Source: Salvator merianae
Taxonomy: Eukaryota > Chordata > Lepidosauria > Squamata > Teiidae
Length of the DNA stretch: 64,000 nucleotides
Reading direction: 5' to 3'
Assembly: GCA_003586115.2 (NCBI GenBank)
Contig: QVOM02000091.1
Span: 1,935,731-1,999,730 of the forward strand
This document shows positions 10,740 to 23,054 of this stretch, piece by piece (position 1 is the first letter of the stretch; each line of letters begins with the position of its first letter). The translations under genes and the position numbers were made by a program. The notes beneath the pieces were generated by a model. The model made no database searches. It was not told where the DNA came from and was given only the letters and a program-made list of their open reading frames with translations.

Positions 10740-11214
10740 GAGAGAGGACTGTGGTGTCCAGCCAACTACAGAACAGGGTGTTGCCCAAGGTAAATGAAGG
10801 ATAGCTTCCACTCTGTCTTCTCTTTTGTTAAAAAAATTCAAACAGTTTGAAGACATGAAAGAGGACAACATGGTGGAAACCAGGCAATATATGCCAGGTG
10901 CTGTTCTCTCTCCTCACCCCAATTGTGACATTCTCACCCTCCTGAGTACAACGCCCACAACAAAGTCTGTTATTAGATGGGAGGAAATGGGGAGTCCTCT
11001 CTCCACATAGCCAAATAGTCTACTTGCATGTTTTCACGGTGCAAAGTAAAATGGGCTAAAGATCTGAAATGGGCTGAGAACTCACTTAATCTGAATGCAA
11101 AGTAGTCCTGATTTCGACAATTTAGTCTGAAAAACTATGGAAAGGCAAAATCATGTCAGACCAGCGGGAACTGAAAAAGGACTGTAAACTGATTAAATGC
11201 CGTGTCAGACTGTG
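10740..11214. other. Unassigned intergenic sequence
   Basis: Nothing recognisable seen. Confidence 0.4.
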
Positions 11215-11475
11215 CCTTTTCAGATATTTGGGGTCCAAGCCATTTAGGGCTTTATATGTCAACATTAACACTTTGAATTGGGCTCAGTAGAGAATTGGTA
11301 CCCAGTGCAGATCTTTTAGGACCACTGTGATGTGCATCCAGCCAGAGACTCCCTTCAGTAATCGAGCTGCTACATTTTGCACTAGTTCCAACTTCCAAAC
11401 TGTCTTTACAGGAAAAGAGAGTCCAAAACTTGCAAATCTTCCAAAGCCATAAGATTTTGGAGATGCCCACGTGTC
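11215..11475 (-). mobile_element. L2-type LINE RT fragment, reverse
   Basis: The minus strand reads LVQNVAARLLKG ... HITVVLKDLHWVPI, the same region as 7542-7727, truncated at both ends. Confidence 0.75.
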
Positions 11476-11479
11476 ATTT

Positions 11480-12235
11480 TTTCTGGTCCACAAAAGAAAT
11501 CAAATCTATGTGTGCTTGATTCAATAAATTAGCCTCTCCCTCACAGCAATATTCCAAGCTGGATATCCATTCCAAAAAGTTAATTTGTTACCTAACTAGT
11601 GAGATTTTGATTCCACTTCTGTAAACAATCAAATGAGACTGTCCTGGTATGTTGTTGTCTCTGAACATTTCTGCATTGGCCAGTGGAGTGATCTATAGTG
11701 CATGATAGACCTCTGTCTCTGCACGCTGAGACAGCCTAGCACAGGTCCTGTCCCATCTTAAAATGCTCCATCCGCTCTATAGGGAGCTATGGAGGTGGAT
11801 ACAATGCTGTATCTTGCTCCACCAATACACCTGGTGGAACTACTCCACCAATGGACAATTGATAGTATACGGCCGCCTCCAGACTGCATTTATTCATTCC
11901 ACAATTTATTGATTTACTGGTTTAAAGCACGTCTGGAATTATAACACATTGTCTACACAGTAGATCAACGCTCCACATCTAATCATTTGCCACAGCAGTG
12001 GAGTGACGTTACAGCTGTTAAGATTTTCTTTCCACATAACCTAACCCTTCTGTTGCATCGTACTGGTGACCAATAGTATCAAGTGAAGTACTTCTGGACA
12101 GCAACAACTCATGCCAAACTGTTGCTATACTTTTCATGCTGTAATCCAGACAGAGCTGCAATTACAGAATAACAGGATATTGACTAGGATAGTTAATTTT
12201 AACATGGGCACATGGCTGAACAGACCCCAGCTGGC
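11480..12235. other. Unassigned intergenic sequence
   Basis: No gene or clear repeat seen. Confidence 0.4.
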
Positions 12236-12237
12236 AA

Positions 12238-12392
12238 CTCAAGCAGAGGCTGGACAGACATCTGTCTGGGATGGTTTAATGAATCCTGCATTGACCAGAG
12301 GGTTGGCCTCGATGACCCTGGAGGTCCCTTCCAACTCTATGATTCTGTGATTCTGTGATTCTGTGATACTGTGATTCTATGATTCTATGAAC
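12238..12392 (+). mobile_element. CR1 LINE 3' tail
   Basis: Classical CR1 ending: 'aggctggacagacatctgtctggga', 'gaggtcccttccaactctat', then repeated gattctgtgattctatga. Confidence 0.9.
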
Positions 12393-12814
12393 TCCAAAGG
12401 CCAGCTACCTTTGTTTCTAGCCTTCGGAGCTGGGATCTACGTAGCCTGAGGCAGCATAGCACAGGATAGCCCTTGTGGTGCAGAAACAGCCTTTGAAATC
12501 TCATCTCAGTGGTACTTACTAAATTCAACAGCATCACAAAAATCACACAATGGGTGTCACAGCTTGGGTTTTAATCACCAGTTTTTGTAAAAAAAAAAAA
12601 AGGAACGCTTCAAAAAAACGATATATTGACTTCAGCTTTTGAGGACTAAGGTATTTAAAGTGGTCACAAGAAGTGAATATATTTAAATTAAGGGTGGGAT
12701 ATAAACATGATTTTGTTTATGACCACCATGAGTAGAATCAGAAGTCATTTTTATGACTTTATTGAGTTGTATTGTGTTTGTACTTATCATATACTTATCA
12801 TATACATGTACTTA

Positions 12815-13018
12815 GGAAAAACTTTCTGACCGTAAGGGCAATCAGTCACTGGAACAGGTTACCACAGGAGGTGGTGGGCTCTCTTTCGCTGGAGGTCTTC
12901 AAGGAAAGGCTGGACAGATATCTGTCTGGGATGGCTTAGTGAATCCTGCCTTGAGCAGGGGGTTGGACTCGATGACCCTGGAGGTCCCTTCCAACTCTAT
13001 GATTCTGTGATTCTATAT
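12815..13018 (+). mobile_element. CR1 LINE 3' fragment
   Basis: Starts in the last codons of the CR1 reading frame (the N-R/Q-L-P-Q-E-V-V region) and ends 'ccttccaactctatgattct'. The tail runs directly into a CTTT microsatellite. Confidence 0.9.
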
Positions 13019-13024
13019 CTTTTT

Positions 13025-13123
<99 letters not shown>

Positions 13124-13128
13124 TTGAA
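13019..13128. repeat. (CTTT)n-(CT)n microsatellite
   Basis: About 60 bases of CTTT units followed by about 40 bases of CT units, growing out of the CR1 tail. Likely length-polymorphic. Confidence 0.97.
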
Positions 13129-13129
13129 T

Positions 13130-13600
13130 TATGTAACTTTTAACATACTGGAAACTCAGTATTATACACACACTCACATTCAGTGACTGTATTGTTTCCT
13201 TGTTCGCAGAATGAGGAACTTGGCAAAGTGTGCACAGGCTACCCTGGAAATTGACATATTTAGCTGAGAGGCTGAGAAAAGATGTGGTGATGAGCCGGAA
13301 ATGAGAAGAAAAAAGCGTTTGCAGCAAGACACCAAGATGAGGCAAAATCACGTTTACCCTTAACGACAGTCTTCCCCATCTGACGGCCCTCATGAAATTT
13401 TCTTCAGCCAAATCTTCCAGAGTACAACTTCTTGTTCTGTGGCAGAAGTCACATGCCGGGGGAAGAGAGCTTAAATTGAATTAAGGCCGCCTGCAGAAGG
13501 TGAGAGGGAAAGGTGAGAGGTTGTTTGCATCTCACTATTTCCTCTTCTTGTCCGAGGCAGCATGACAACACTGCAGGGCCTTCTCCATCCTGGCTCACAC
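13130..13600. other. Unassigned sequence upstream of a CR1 copy
   Basis: No gene seen. The last ~50 bases may belong to the CR1 element that follows. Confidence 0.4.
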
Positions 13601-14609
13601 GATGGCTGCACATCCAATTGGAAGAAAGTCTCAAGCGGTGTACCGCAAGGCTCTGTGCTGGGCCCAGTTATGTTTAACATTTTTATAAATGATCTGGATG
13701 AGGAAGTTGAGGTGAAACTGATCAAATTTGCTGATGACACAAAGCTAGGGGGGGTTGCTAACACTAGAGAAGAGAGAGAGAGGATTCAAAAAGATTTAGC
13801 AAAACTTGAACAATGGGCTGCAACTAATAGAATGGTATTTAACAAGGAAAAATGCAAGGTACTACATCTGGGCAAGAAAAATGAGAAAAACACATATAGA
13901 ATGGGAGGAATCCGGCTGAGCAGCAGCACATGTGAAAAGGACCTGGGTGTCCTAGTAGATCATAGATTGAACATGAGTCAACAGTGCGAAGCAGCTGCAA
14001 AAAAAGGCAAACACAATCCTGGGGTGTATTAAGAGAAGCATAGAGTCCAGATCGCGTGAAGTTATTATCCCTCTCTACTCTGCCTTGGTCAGACCTCATC
14101 TGGAGTACTGTGTCCAGTTCTGGGCACCCCAGTTTAAAAAAGACACTGACAAACTGGAGCAGGTTCAAAGGAGAGCTACCAAGATGGTGAATGGTCTACA
14201 AACCATGTCCTATGAGGAACGGTTAAAGGAACTAGGAATGTTTAGCCTACAAAAAAGAAGACTGAGAGGGGACATGATAGCTGTCTACAAATACCTAAAG
14301 GGCTGTCGCAGTGCAGAAGGATCAGACCTGTTCTCACTTGCACAAGGAAGGACTAGAAGCAACGGGATGAAACTGCAGGGGAAAAGATTCAGATTAGAGG
14401 TTAGAAAAAAATTTATGACAGTAAGGACGATCAACCAGTGGAATAGGTTGCCGCAGGAGGTGGTGAGTTCCCCTTCGATGGAGGTCTTCAAGCGGAGACT
14501 GGACGGCCATTTATCGGGGATGGTTTAGGGAATCCTGCATTGAGAAGGGGGTTGGACTTGATGATCCAGGAGGTCCCTTCCAACTCTATGTTTCTATGTT
14601 TCTATGACA
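13600..14609 (+). mobile_element. CR1 LINE, 5'-truncated, reverse-transcriptase C-terminal half
   Basis: Two frames, 13562-14032 and 14085-14528, together cover the CR1 RT from GVPQGSVLGPVMFNIFINDL through the catalytic FADD box (KFADDTKLGG), then [40 protein letters not shown] and NRLPQEVV. A frameshift at an A-rich run near 14000 and a following break separate them. The 3' end shows 'gaggtcccttccaactctat' plus (TTTCTATG)n. It is the longest LINE coding remnant in the window and is not active. Confidence 0.93.
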
Positions 14610-14954
14610 GCAAGGCGGCTCTGAAGGAGCAGGAAAGTGAACAGCGAGGCCTACCTAAGCACTATCTCTCCTTTGGGAAAGGGCAGGCATCGTGAACTAA
14701 ACCACCCAGGAAAGGCAGGAGTTGCTTGTCACTGACTTTCCCCCCACTTTGGGTGTTCAAAAAGAAACAGCCTTAACATTTGGAAATGTGTTTAAAACGT
14801 GCAGTGCTTCCTCTGGAAGAAACTGTAGGGAGTAAGGCAGAGGCTGGGGGGGACAGTTCCCTTCAGTGGCTACCTTTCCTCCTCTGGCATTTATTGTATT
14901 TTATTGCTTTAATTTTATATTTCAATGTTAATGATTTGAACAGTGTCATCTTGA

Positions 14955-15175
14955 AGGACAGGTGTATCAGTGGCTACTAGAACTGACAGACAGGACCCCT
15001 CTAAAGGCCGTTTGCAGGGAATCAAGAGCAGGTGAAGGTTTTGCTTTTATATTCTGCTTGAGATGCCCAGAAGCAATTGGTGGGCCACTGGGTGAGACAG
15101 GAAGCTGGACTAGATGGGCTAGTTCAGCAGGGTTCCAATTATGTTCTTAATGGTCTTATATTCTTATGTTCTCAC
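14955..15175 (+). mobile_element. CR1-like LINE 3' tail
   Basis: Begins 'acaggtgtatcagtggctac', contains 'ttgcagggaatcaagagcagg' and 'ggactagatgggct', and ends with repeated 'ttatgttct'. Confidence 0.75.
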
Positions 15176-15179
15176 AGCT

Positions 15180-15820
15180 GTGCACCACCTTGAGCTATTT
15201 ATGAATGAGCCAGCAGATTAACTTATTTACTTACATACTTACTTACGCACTTACGTACTTACCTATTTATTTATTAGGCTTACATAATGTCCAATTTCAA
15301 ATGACTTTATGTAGTTGAAAAGTTAAATAATAACAGAAGGAAACAATAAATCAAAATGAAAAAAATGATCATGGTCACCTTGTTAAATATCTCCAAAGGC
15401 ATAGATGAAGAAATAGGTTTTTAGAGATTTTTAAAATCTCTACAGCACCGGTCTAATTGCACAGGCTTTGCAGAGGGAGGAAAATGACTTCCATCTGTTT
15501 GTTTTAAACCTACAGTGTTTAATTTCAGCTCACTGTTGCTCTGAATAGGAAGGTCACTGGCATTTCCTGCTTACACAACTTAATCTTTTGCTTGTACAAA
15601 CAAGCCCTTTCCTCACACAGAAGGTTTTATCCACACTTGGATTGTTTTTCTCTGCTTTTTTTCCCTCAGGGCTACTGTATCTTTGTTGCATGTAAAGAGA
15701 AAAAGACACAACAGTACATGTGAGTGACTGAGTCACTCTGTCAGTGATCATCCTGTAGTACCACCACAAATGTAAGACGCCCAGTTTTAGAGATTTGTAC
15801 AGGAATTTTCCCCTTGATAT
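15180..15820. other. Unassigned, with (ACTT)n-like tract
   Basis: An impure TTAC/ACTT repeat lies at about 15218-15275. The rest shows no gene or confident repeat. Confidence 0.5.
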
Positions 15821-15824
15821 TTTA

Positions 15825-16040
15825 GGCTGTGATCACACACAGCAAAAAAAAAAAAAAAAAGCACCTCTGAGGCAGCTTCAAGATGGGATTGTTCACATAC
15901 CAGTCTGCTCCTCCATCTCCCAAAAAACATTATCTGTGTTAGAAAAGGTAAATTAGAGGAGGTTTGGAAACACAAGCGCCACACTGTACCATCTCTGAGG
16001 TGCCTCTGAGGTGCCTCTTTTGTCATGTCTGAACACATCC
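15825..16040. mobile_element. MITE (family E), 216 bp, TSD TTA
   Basis: Termini are ggctgtgatcacaca and its inverse, tgtctgaacacatcc, with exact TTA at 15822-15824 and 16041-16043. Relatives are at 26055, 37350, 50094 and 59670. The internal phrases 'gcacctctgaggca' and 'aaaaggt-aattagag' mark the family. Confidence 0.72.
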
Positions 16041-16960
16041 TTAAATTGGCTTTGAGTTGGGGGGCTGTGTGGCTGTGGTCACACCTTAATTTTAATCCTT
16101 CTTCAGTCCTTATATTCTAAGAGATCATACCCCAAAATGTATTTCCATTTCTTTTGTGGACTATCCTGCTAGAAAAGGGACTATACATTATTCAAATTTT
16201 GTCAGCACTCATTAGTTTTTTTTTAATTTTCAAGGTGTGATCCTGCAAGGGGACTTTTGAGGCAGTTTGTGGGTGGACAAAGGGTTGGTTTCCATTTCTC
16301 CTCACCCAATCTTGGACCTTATGGACATGATCTAAGGGAGGNTACCACCCGGGAGGCACCTAGAACACCTGCTGATCCAGTATACTAGCCAGCACATAAT
16401 TGTCCTTAGCCTCCTCCCTATATTCCATCTCAGAACAATTACCTAAACTGGTGGCACTCCCTCTCTTTTGTCTCTGTGAAATGTATCTAGATATCAGGCC
16501 TAGGCAGCAGTTGATAAAGTACCATTATTTGCTTTTCCCTCACCACAGCAGGACTCCATGTTCTTGAAAATGCTGCATTATCTTCCTAGGCCCCAAATAG
16601 AACAGTGTCAGAAAATAATACACTCCCACTTGGACTTAGGCTATATTCCCACAATGTGGCATTGTTGTGCTTCATTTACTCAGGAACACTTGCTCCCAAC
16701 CCAGAAGTGCGACACGTGACTTCTGCACACCGTACACTTCACCCCTTCACCTCTTCGATCCTAGGGAGGAAAGGTTCCCCACCTTCAAAGTTACAGCACA
16801 GGGAATTTTTTTGTTGGGCCAGAAATGGCTCCTGAAGTTGGTCATTTTCAATGCAATGAAAGACATCCAGAAGCATCACAGCTCTGATAAGTCAGTCACA
16901 TGGCCACCATGTATCTACACAGCAGTGGTGCAAATGTCTGAGGGTGACCAGTGCCCTCAG
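16041..16960. other. Unassigned intergenic sequence with one ambiguous base
   Basis: No gene seen. An N is present at 16342. Confidence 0.4.
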
Positions 16961-16961
16961 A

Positions 16962-17388
16962 GGCTGCCTCCAGATGCTGAGAGGAAAATGCAGGATCCTG
17001 TTTAGATCCTACAACTTTCTCTTGCTAGCCCTGCCAGATGGCATCACAGTGGATACTCCTGGGTATTTTAATGGCATGAAATACCCATAAGTGTGCAAGT
17101 CCCAGCCCCCATGCTTGCATAGTGGGCATTTTCAGTCCAGTTTCACCTCCGTGCATGCGTGATGATCATTTTATTCAACATGGATCCTGGGAGCAAGCAT
17201 CCAGACAAGATAAGTCATATTGCTATTTTGGCAAAAACCAGGTTAAGAGATGTTTTCCCCAGAACTGTGATATGCTGGGATTTCACCCCTATATCCTGGG
17301 GCTATGTTGGGATTGCCATAGATATGTGTGGCAATTCCAACATAGCTCCAAGATAATCCTGAATTTTAGGCCTTATCCGGACGCAGCT
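16962..17388. mobile_element. Non-autonomous element (family D)
   Basis: Starts ggctgcctccagatgctgag and ends near ccggacgcagct. It contains the family hairpin 'ggctatgttgggattgccat ... ggcaattccaacatagctcc'. Related copies lie at 23055-23470, 38295-38627 and 50253-50668. Confidence 0.65.
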
Positions 17389-17389
17389 A

Positions 17390-18906
17390 GAGTCCTTTTT
17401 CATGCTCTGTGGAAAGGATTCTTCTGAGGGCTTTTGCCAGCCCTCAAGCGCCTTCAGAGGAGCACTCCAAGCCCGGGGCCTCCACTGGATACTTTCTGTT
17501 GCCTATGTAGATGCAGCCTTAGAAAGAAGGTGCAACACTTTCATACACAAAGAGAGAAGACAGCTCAAATATGATCTTTAAACCCCATTTTTATTTTCCT
17601 GAGATAATAGGTCTCTACATGGTTTCTAAGAAGTGTTAAATTTGGCCCCATGCAAAACAGCTGCCCAGAAATAACCTGAAGCATTTTACAATATAAGCCA
17701 CCATAAGAAGGCTAAAAGCAAAAAGAATACTATTAAAACAGTGCTAAAACAGTGTGCAGGATGAATAGAGCAAAGTGAAGGTCAAGTATCCCCAGATAAT
17801 GTGAGGCCTAGAACTGCTCTGGGCCTCTTGTCCTGCACTCTGGTGCGTAACAGAAGAGACCCCGCCCTCTGCTAGGCCTTTCCATCCACATTGGGCACAG
17901 CATAGCCCAGACTAGAAGGCCAGACTGGCAGTAGGCATATTGTAAAAGATCTTCTACGGGCAGTTCAGGAGACCCTATGAACACAACAGGGAGGTGTGCA
18001 GAAGAGCATAGGCATCCCTGTTCCAGTTTAGTTCAAGTGCAGATGGCCTTATTCTGGGACAGCTGGACTGCTCCAGCTGGAAACCACTCCAGTCAACATG
18101 GTTCCCGCTGGAGCAGTGCAGCACAATTAAGTGCAGAAATGGCTAAACACTCTCATATCCACACAGGTAAAGCTTGTGTGAAAAGGTAAATTTTGCAATA
18201 GGGGACCTTTATGTAATGATAGTATATTTATTAAGTAGGCATTCTTAATAAGTGCTGCTATCCTTATCAAGTAAGCTATAGCAAAGCTTCCTGGAAAACA
18301 ACTAGTCCCTTTAAGGGCAGGCTTCAAACCCCAATGGATTAAAGGCATGGCCTGAATCTATGTTAGTGTGGAGAGGATAAAGTATATGCAGGGAACTGGG
18401 TAGTAGAGGGGTCATGAAGCCAGAGAGATTACTTAAAAACTCCTTAATAACTCAATGTCAAAGTGCCATCCACTTCATACTGTTGGGGAAATATCCAGAA
18501 GCAACATCACACTGTATAACTATTGCGGGGAAATGGGCTTCTATAGCATAATAGCTGATTGTAGTGATAATGTTCAGTTGTATGTGAGAATTCTCAAGGT
18601 TATGATCTAGAATTGCCCTGAGCTTCGGGGTTGCGGAAGTTTGTGGCCACATGCTATTGGTTCTTAACACAGAAGCCAGCAGGATGGGATAGATTACGTA
18701 AAATCACTTTCTTGGCACTATAGTGTAAGTGCCTGATTGGCAAGCTTGAAAACGCTACTTCACTCTCCCGTGAGGACAATATAGAAAGATACTGAAGGTA
18801 AGTAACTACGAAATAACAGAAAATAGCGTAATAAACAGGCGATGTCTGGAGATGGCCTTAGATAAAGAGTCCTGAAGGAGTCTTTGGAGAAAGCCACGCA
18901 AATTTA
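17390..18906. other. Unassigned intergenic sequence
   Basis: About 1.5 kb with no gene and no repeat I can name confidently. Short inverted phrases near 18055-18125 (ctggagcag / ctgctccag) suggest another degraded foldback element. Confidence 0.4.
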
Positions 18907-20307
18907 GGGGCTGTTCACACTTGTGCAACAGAGTGATCCAGGCCTCTCGCTGCATCACTCCAACCGCACCAGGGAGCCACGGCAACTCACCAGAAATTGC
19001 CAAAGTTTTCCTGGGAGTGATCCAGCTAAGGACTGCTTTTTAGCAATCCATATGCTTACCAGAAGCCTCTGGATTGCTCCTGGACAGCTGTTTCCACACC
19101 CTCTTCTGGGTGCGGTGCAACGGGTGGGCATGGCAGCAAGACTGCGACTGCACAGCTGTGTGTGGTGTCCAAATCATCGTGCCAACATACAAATGCAGGC
19201 CAGATGTTGCCTCCCACATTGCCATGGCAATCCAGCCTGCCCTGGCCAGGCCATTCACAATTATGTGCTGTTAGCCTGGTACTGGGCTGTTCCAGCACGC
19301 AACATGAAAGTGCCTGTTCGCACTTTCCACGCTAGAATGGGCTAATTAGCCCATTCTAGCGTGGAACAGACCCCATTGTGCAGACACCGTCTGCACGATG
19401 GGGCCTGAAAACAGACCCAAAGCTGGATAATGGCATTTGCCAGTGCAAACGCCATTATCCATCCCTGATGCTCACCATGACCGCAGCCGGCAAGCGGCCG
19501 GCCGCCGCCATGGCGACTGCAGCAGCTCCGCGCGAGGCCCCAATCAAGCCCACGCCACCGCGATCGGGCCAGGGACGCTGGACGAGGTCGCACTGCGCCC
19601 AGTCCGGTGTTCCAGTGCCCGATCGCGGGCGCAAACGGTGGGCGCTGCGGCAGTGGCCTACAAAGCGTCAGGCCGCTGCCATGGCAACCGGGAGGCCTGC
19701 GCGGTGATGACATCATCACAATGTGCACTGCGTGGGCTTCCTGGTCACCATGGCAGCGGCCTGACGCTTTGTAGGCCGCTGCCGCGGCGACCGTCATTCA
19801 CGCTCGTGATCGGGCACCGGAACACCGGACGGGCGCAGCGCGACCTCGTCCAGCATCCCTGGCCCGATCACAGCCTGATCGCAGTGGCGTGGGCTCGATT
19901 GGGGCCTTGCGTGGAGCTGCTGCAGTCGCCATGGCAGTGGCCGGCCGCTGTCACGGCGAGCATCAGGGATGGATAATGGCATTCGCACTGGCGAACGCCA
20001 TTATCCAGCTTTGGGTCTGTTTTCAGGCCCCATCGTGCAGACGGGGTCTGTTCCACGCTAATTAACCCATTCTAGCGTGGAAAGTCCGAACAGGCCCCTT
20101 TTTTCTTGTCCGGGCACTAGTAACGATCAGCAGTGGATGAGATCCGCTGCCGGTTCGTTACGGCCCTCTGCCTGTACGAATGCACTTGTCTAGTGCATTC
20201 TAGTTGCAAGAGCGAACAGGCCCAAAATGGCCACTGACACGCTGGGTCTTACTCAGCCTAGTATGATACTGTAATACAATACTAGGCTGGTAAGTGTGAA
20301 CCCAGCC
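18907..20307. mobile_element. Nested family A element, 1401 bp, TSD TTA
   Basis: Outer termini are ggggctgttcacactt and ...aagtgtgaacccagcc, with exact TTA at 18904-18906 and 20308-20310. The left part matches 61227 to 60734 in reverse. The core is occupied by the large palindrome 19308-20100 and, next to it, another small foldback (about 20101-20223). Confidence 0.7.
19308..20100. repeat. Giant near-palindrome (foldback element), ~793 bp
   Basis: The left tip, tgcctgttcgcactttccac, and the right tip, gtggaaagtccgaacaggcc, are inverted copies. Reading inward the arms keep matching (ggggcctgaaaacagaccca, cctacaaagcgtcaggccgc, ccatggcgactgcagcagct and others) to a centre near 19716. The arms hold smaller palindromes: a perfect 42-base one at 19325-19366, and hairpins at 19424-19461 and 19971-20008. 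The block is GC- and CpG-rich compared with its surroundings. Open frames within it are by-products. Confidence 0.9.
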
Positions 20308-20310
20308 TTA

Positions 20311-20684
20311 TTTTCCATTTCCAACCAGAAGGAGGGGACATGCTAAGTGAAAGCAGAAAGAAATGAAAGAAGCTGAGACAGTTAAAAACAACACAGAAAA
20401 CAAGGGAAGTGCTACCTTCCCAGCTTTATCAACTAACAGCATCCAGAAAAGTCGGACAGCTAAAAATATGATATCTATGGCTATCAGCACGCTTGATGCT
20501 CACGTGAGGAAAAGTCCTTGAAACAGAGCTGGTCAGGGTCAGAATCATTTGCACTTTAAAAAAAATAAGAATCCTTGGATAGTTAAAGTCTTTTGAATCA
20601 AAACAATTTAAGTATAAACCTAAGGACAAGGTTAAAAACAGATAAAAACAGCCACGTATTGCATTACTACTGAGCCAATTCAAG
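20311..20684. other. Unassigned intergenic sequence
   Basis: Nothing recognisable seen. Confidence 0.4.
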
Positions 20685-21090
20685 GTTTTAACACTGAGGC
20701 CCTAAACAGCTTGGGCCCCAAATAGCTAAAGGAATGCCTCTTTCCATGCCCTGAAATGTGCTGTTGAGGCCCTCTTAGTTGTGACACCACTTTCAACAAT
20801 GGAAGGGGTGAAGAAACATGTGAGGGCCTTCTTGGTAACAACCCCCAGACAATGGAATAGCCCCACCTCTGAGGTGTGTCAGGCACCTTCCCTGAATGTA
20901 TTTAGGCATCCAGTGAAGGTACATCTTTTTACCCTGGCTGAAGAAATAACCTCCCCTCCCCTTCCAGGCATTGTTATGGTTGTTTTGTCAGGTCTTTTAA
21001 ATTGTGATTTACATGGTTTTATTGGGACCTGTTCTGAGACTTCTTGGATATAGGGTGAGATAGAAATACAAATAAATAAACAAATAAACA
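20685..21090 (+). mobile_element. L2-type LINE 3' end
   Basis: Degenerate C-terminal coding region ('ggaggccctcttagttgtgacaccac', 'acaatggaatagccccac', 'catctttttaccctggctg') followed by the tail and (AAATAAAC)n. Confidence 0.8.
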
Positions 21091-21387
21091 TTAAAAACAC
21101 AAATTGGATAGGGTCACAAAACAGAGGCCACATCTCCACAGTGCCAGCCTCAGTGCTGGAGCATGTTTCCCTCAAGGTCTCCCCTAGCATCAGGTAGCCT
21201 TGGAAACGGAATTGACAGCTCCACTGCCATCTCCAGGGCCGCCATTTTGAAGTCTTTACGCTTTAGCTCAGAGGGCCTTCTTGCGCTCAGTATACAGGCA
21301 CAAAAGGTCAGCATTAGGCATGTGCTCTTTGTCAAAAGCGCACAGCTATTAGAGGCCGAGGACTGTTAGGTGCATTCCCTAACAGGC

Positions 21388-21421
21388 CTAGAATAGAATA
21401 GAATAGAATAGAATAGAATAG
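21388..21421. repeat. (AATAG)n microsatellite
   Basis: About seven units of tagaa/aatag in tandem. Confidence 0.95.
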
Positions 21422-21735
21422 CTTTATTCAGCTTCTCTATCTTACACCCTAGTAGAACTGCAAAGCATGGAACTTCTTCGCTTTCTCCACTCCTTGCTGC
21501 CACCATTATAGGCCCCTTTGTGAGTGGGGCCTGCAGCGTGCAATGGTGTGCACACACGCATGTGACATCATCACGCACACGCAGCAAATCTCAGCAGATG
21601 GTCACACATGCACAATGATGTTACGCACATGTGTGCCATCCTGTGCTGCAGACCCTTATCATGATGGCAGCGATGAGGAGTGGAGAAAGCGGGTTTCGTG
21701 GTTCTAGTCAGGAGTAAATTAAGGAAACTGAATAG

Positions 21736-22163
21736 AGGCTGCCTCCAGATGGGGGGAATATAGTGTCCTTTTGGCGCTGCTATGGTGGGATTGCCACACG
21801 TATCTGTAGCAACCCTGCCATAGCTCCACTATTTCCCTCCTAAAACGTGTGAGATCCTATTTTGGGAAAACCCGACTCTCATGGAGGGTTTTCCTGAAAT
21901 AACACTATCGCTTACCTTCAGGACAGAGCCACCATCATTGTTCTGTCCAACTGCACATGTGGGGGGGGGCAAAAAAGACGCCTCTGCATGTGCTGTGGTC
22001 ACGATCACACACTTCCAGGTATTTCACACTGGAAGTGTGTGTAACAAAAAGCGCACAGACAGTACAGTCCCCCATGCTGTCTAGCCAACAGACAGTCATT
22101 CTGGAGGGGCTTTTCTCCAGAATATCACTTATTGGCTCAATCTTTGGTCAGCATCTGGAGCTG
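21736..22163 (+). mobile_element. Non-autonomous element (family K), ~430 bp
   Basis: Begins ggctgcctccagatgg and carries 'cctcctaaaacgtgtg', 'ggaaaacccgact' and 'gccaccatcattgttctg'. An inverted copy is at 25060-25462, which defines the family. Confidence 0.65.
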
Positions 22164-22479
22164 ACCAGAGTTAGGGCTGTTTGGGAAACCATATAACAGT
22201 TCTGGACCTGTGCCCTCTGTTCATGTTCAATGGAAGCAAGTTCAGCATATTTCCTAGCCAGCATGGAAGTATAGCCCATTTCATGGCAGCGAGGAACCAA
22301 CTCAGTGCATGAAAAGCTATTTGCTCACTGAAGTTTTCATGATTTGGAAGGGGACTTGAAGTATCTGAGCATGCCCTCACACTCATTCAGTGTGGGGTAC
22401 TGTGGAGACAAGCAGACTTCACTGCACCTCCAAGTCGGTTTGAAAGCTGTTTGGAAACGCAACCAGACAATCATTCAAA

Positions 22480-23020
22480 CTGGAAATGCCTGGCTAAACA
22501 AATAAGTTTTAAACAGGCACTGAAAGATGTGATAGTGATATCAACAAACATATCAAGTAGAGAGCATTCCAGAGTGAAGGTGCCACTACAGAGAAAACCC
22601 TGCTGTGGGACACTGCCAGATAACATTCAGTATTTTTTACTGAATGTTGTGACCCTGCCTGGGACCTTTGGGTGAAGAGTGTATATAAATGCTTGGAATG
22701 AATGAATGATGGTACTCACAATAGGACTTCCTGAGACAACTGCAGCAATCTTACTGGTCTATAACCGGGGAGGTGATCTAGCAAGTACACAAGACCCCAG
22801 TTGTTAAGGGCCTTATATGCCAAGCATAGAATCTTGAACCTGGCCCTATACCTTGAACCTTGCCTGAACTGGTGGCCCACTTAACAGCCTAGCCACTGCA
22901 TTTTGAACCATTTCAACTTCCAGACCAGAACAAGGGTAGTGCCACATAGCACACAATACGGTACTCCAAGCATGAAGTTACCAACATATGAATAACAGGC
23001 AGGGGTGCTGCTGGTACAGA
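22480..23020. mobile_element. L2-type LINE fragments
   Basis: A plus-strand tail ('ccctgcctgggacctttgggtgaagagtgtatataaatgc') ends near 22710. It is followed by a reverse L2 coding remnant ('ttaagggccttatatgccaagc', 'tgaaccatttcaacttccag'). Confidence 0.6.
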
Positions 23021-23054
23021 GCCAAAGCCAGTAATAGGCACTTCTAGCCACAGA

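Noticed and set aside
10478..10871. Overlapping minus-strand frames with repeated peptides
   Set aside because: They are produced by the 45-46-bp minisatellite. Two frames are open at once, which is not gene-like.
13562..14528. Host gene with reverse-transcriptase-like protein
   Set aside because: It is a frameshifted CR1 LINE with a normal CR1 3' tail, not a domesticated gene.
19342..19976. Ala/Arg-rich frames of 109-179 codons on both strands
   Set aside because: They lie in the arms of the giant GC-rich palindrome. High GC removes stop codons, and the peptides have no family.
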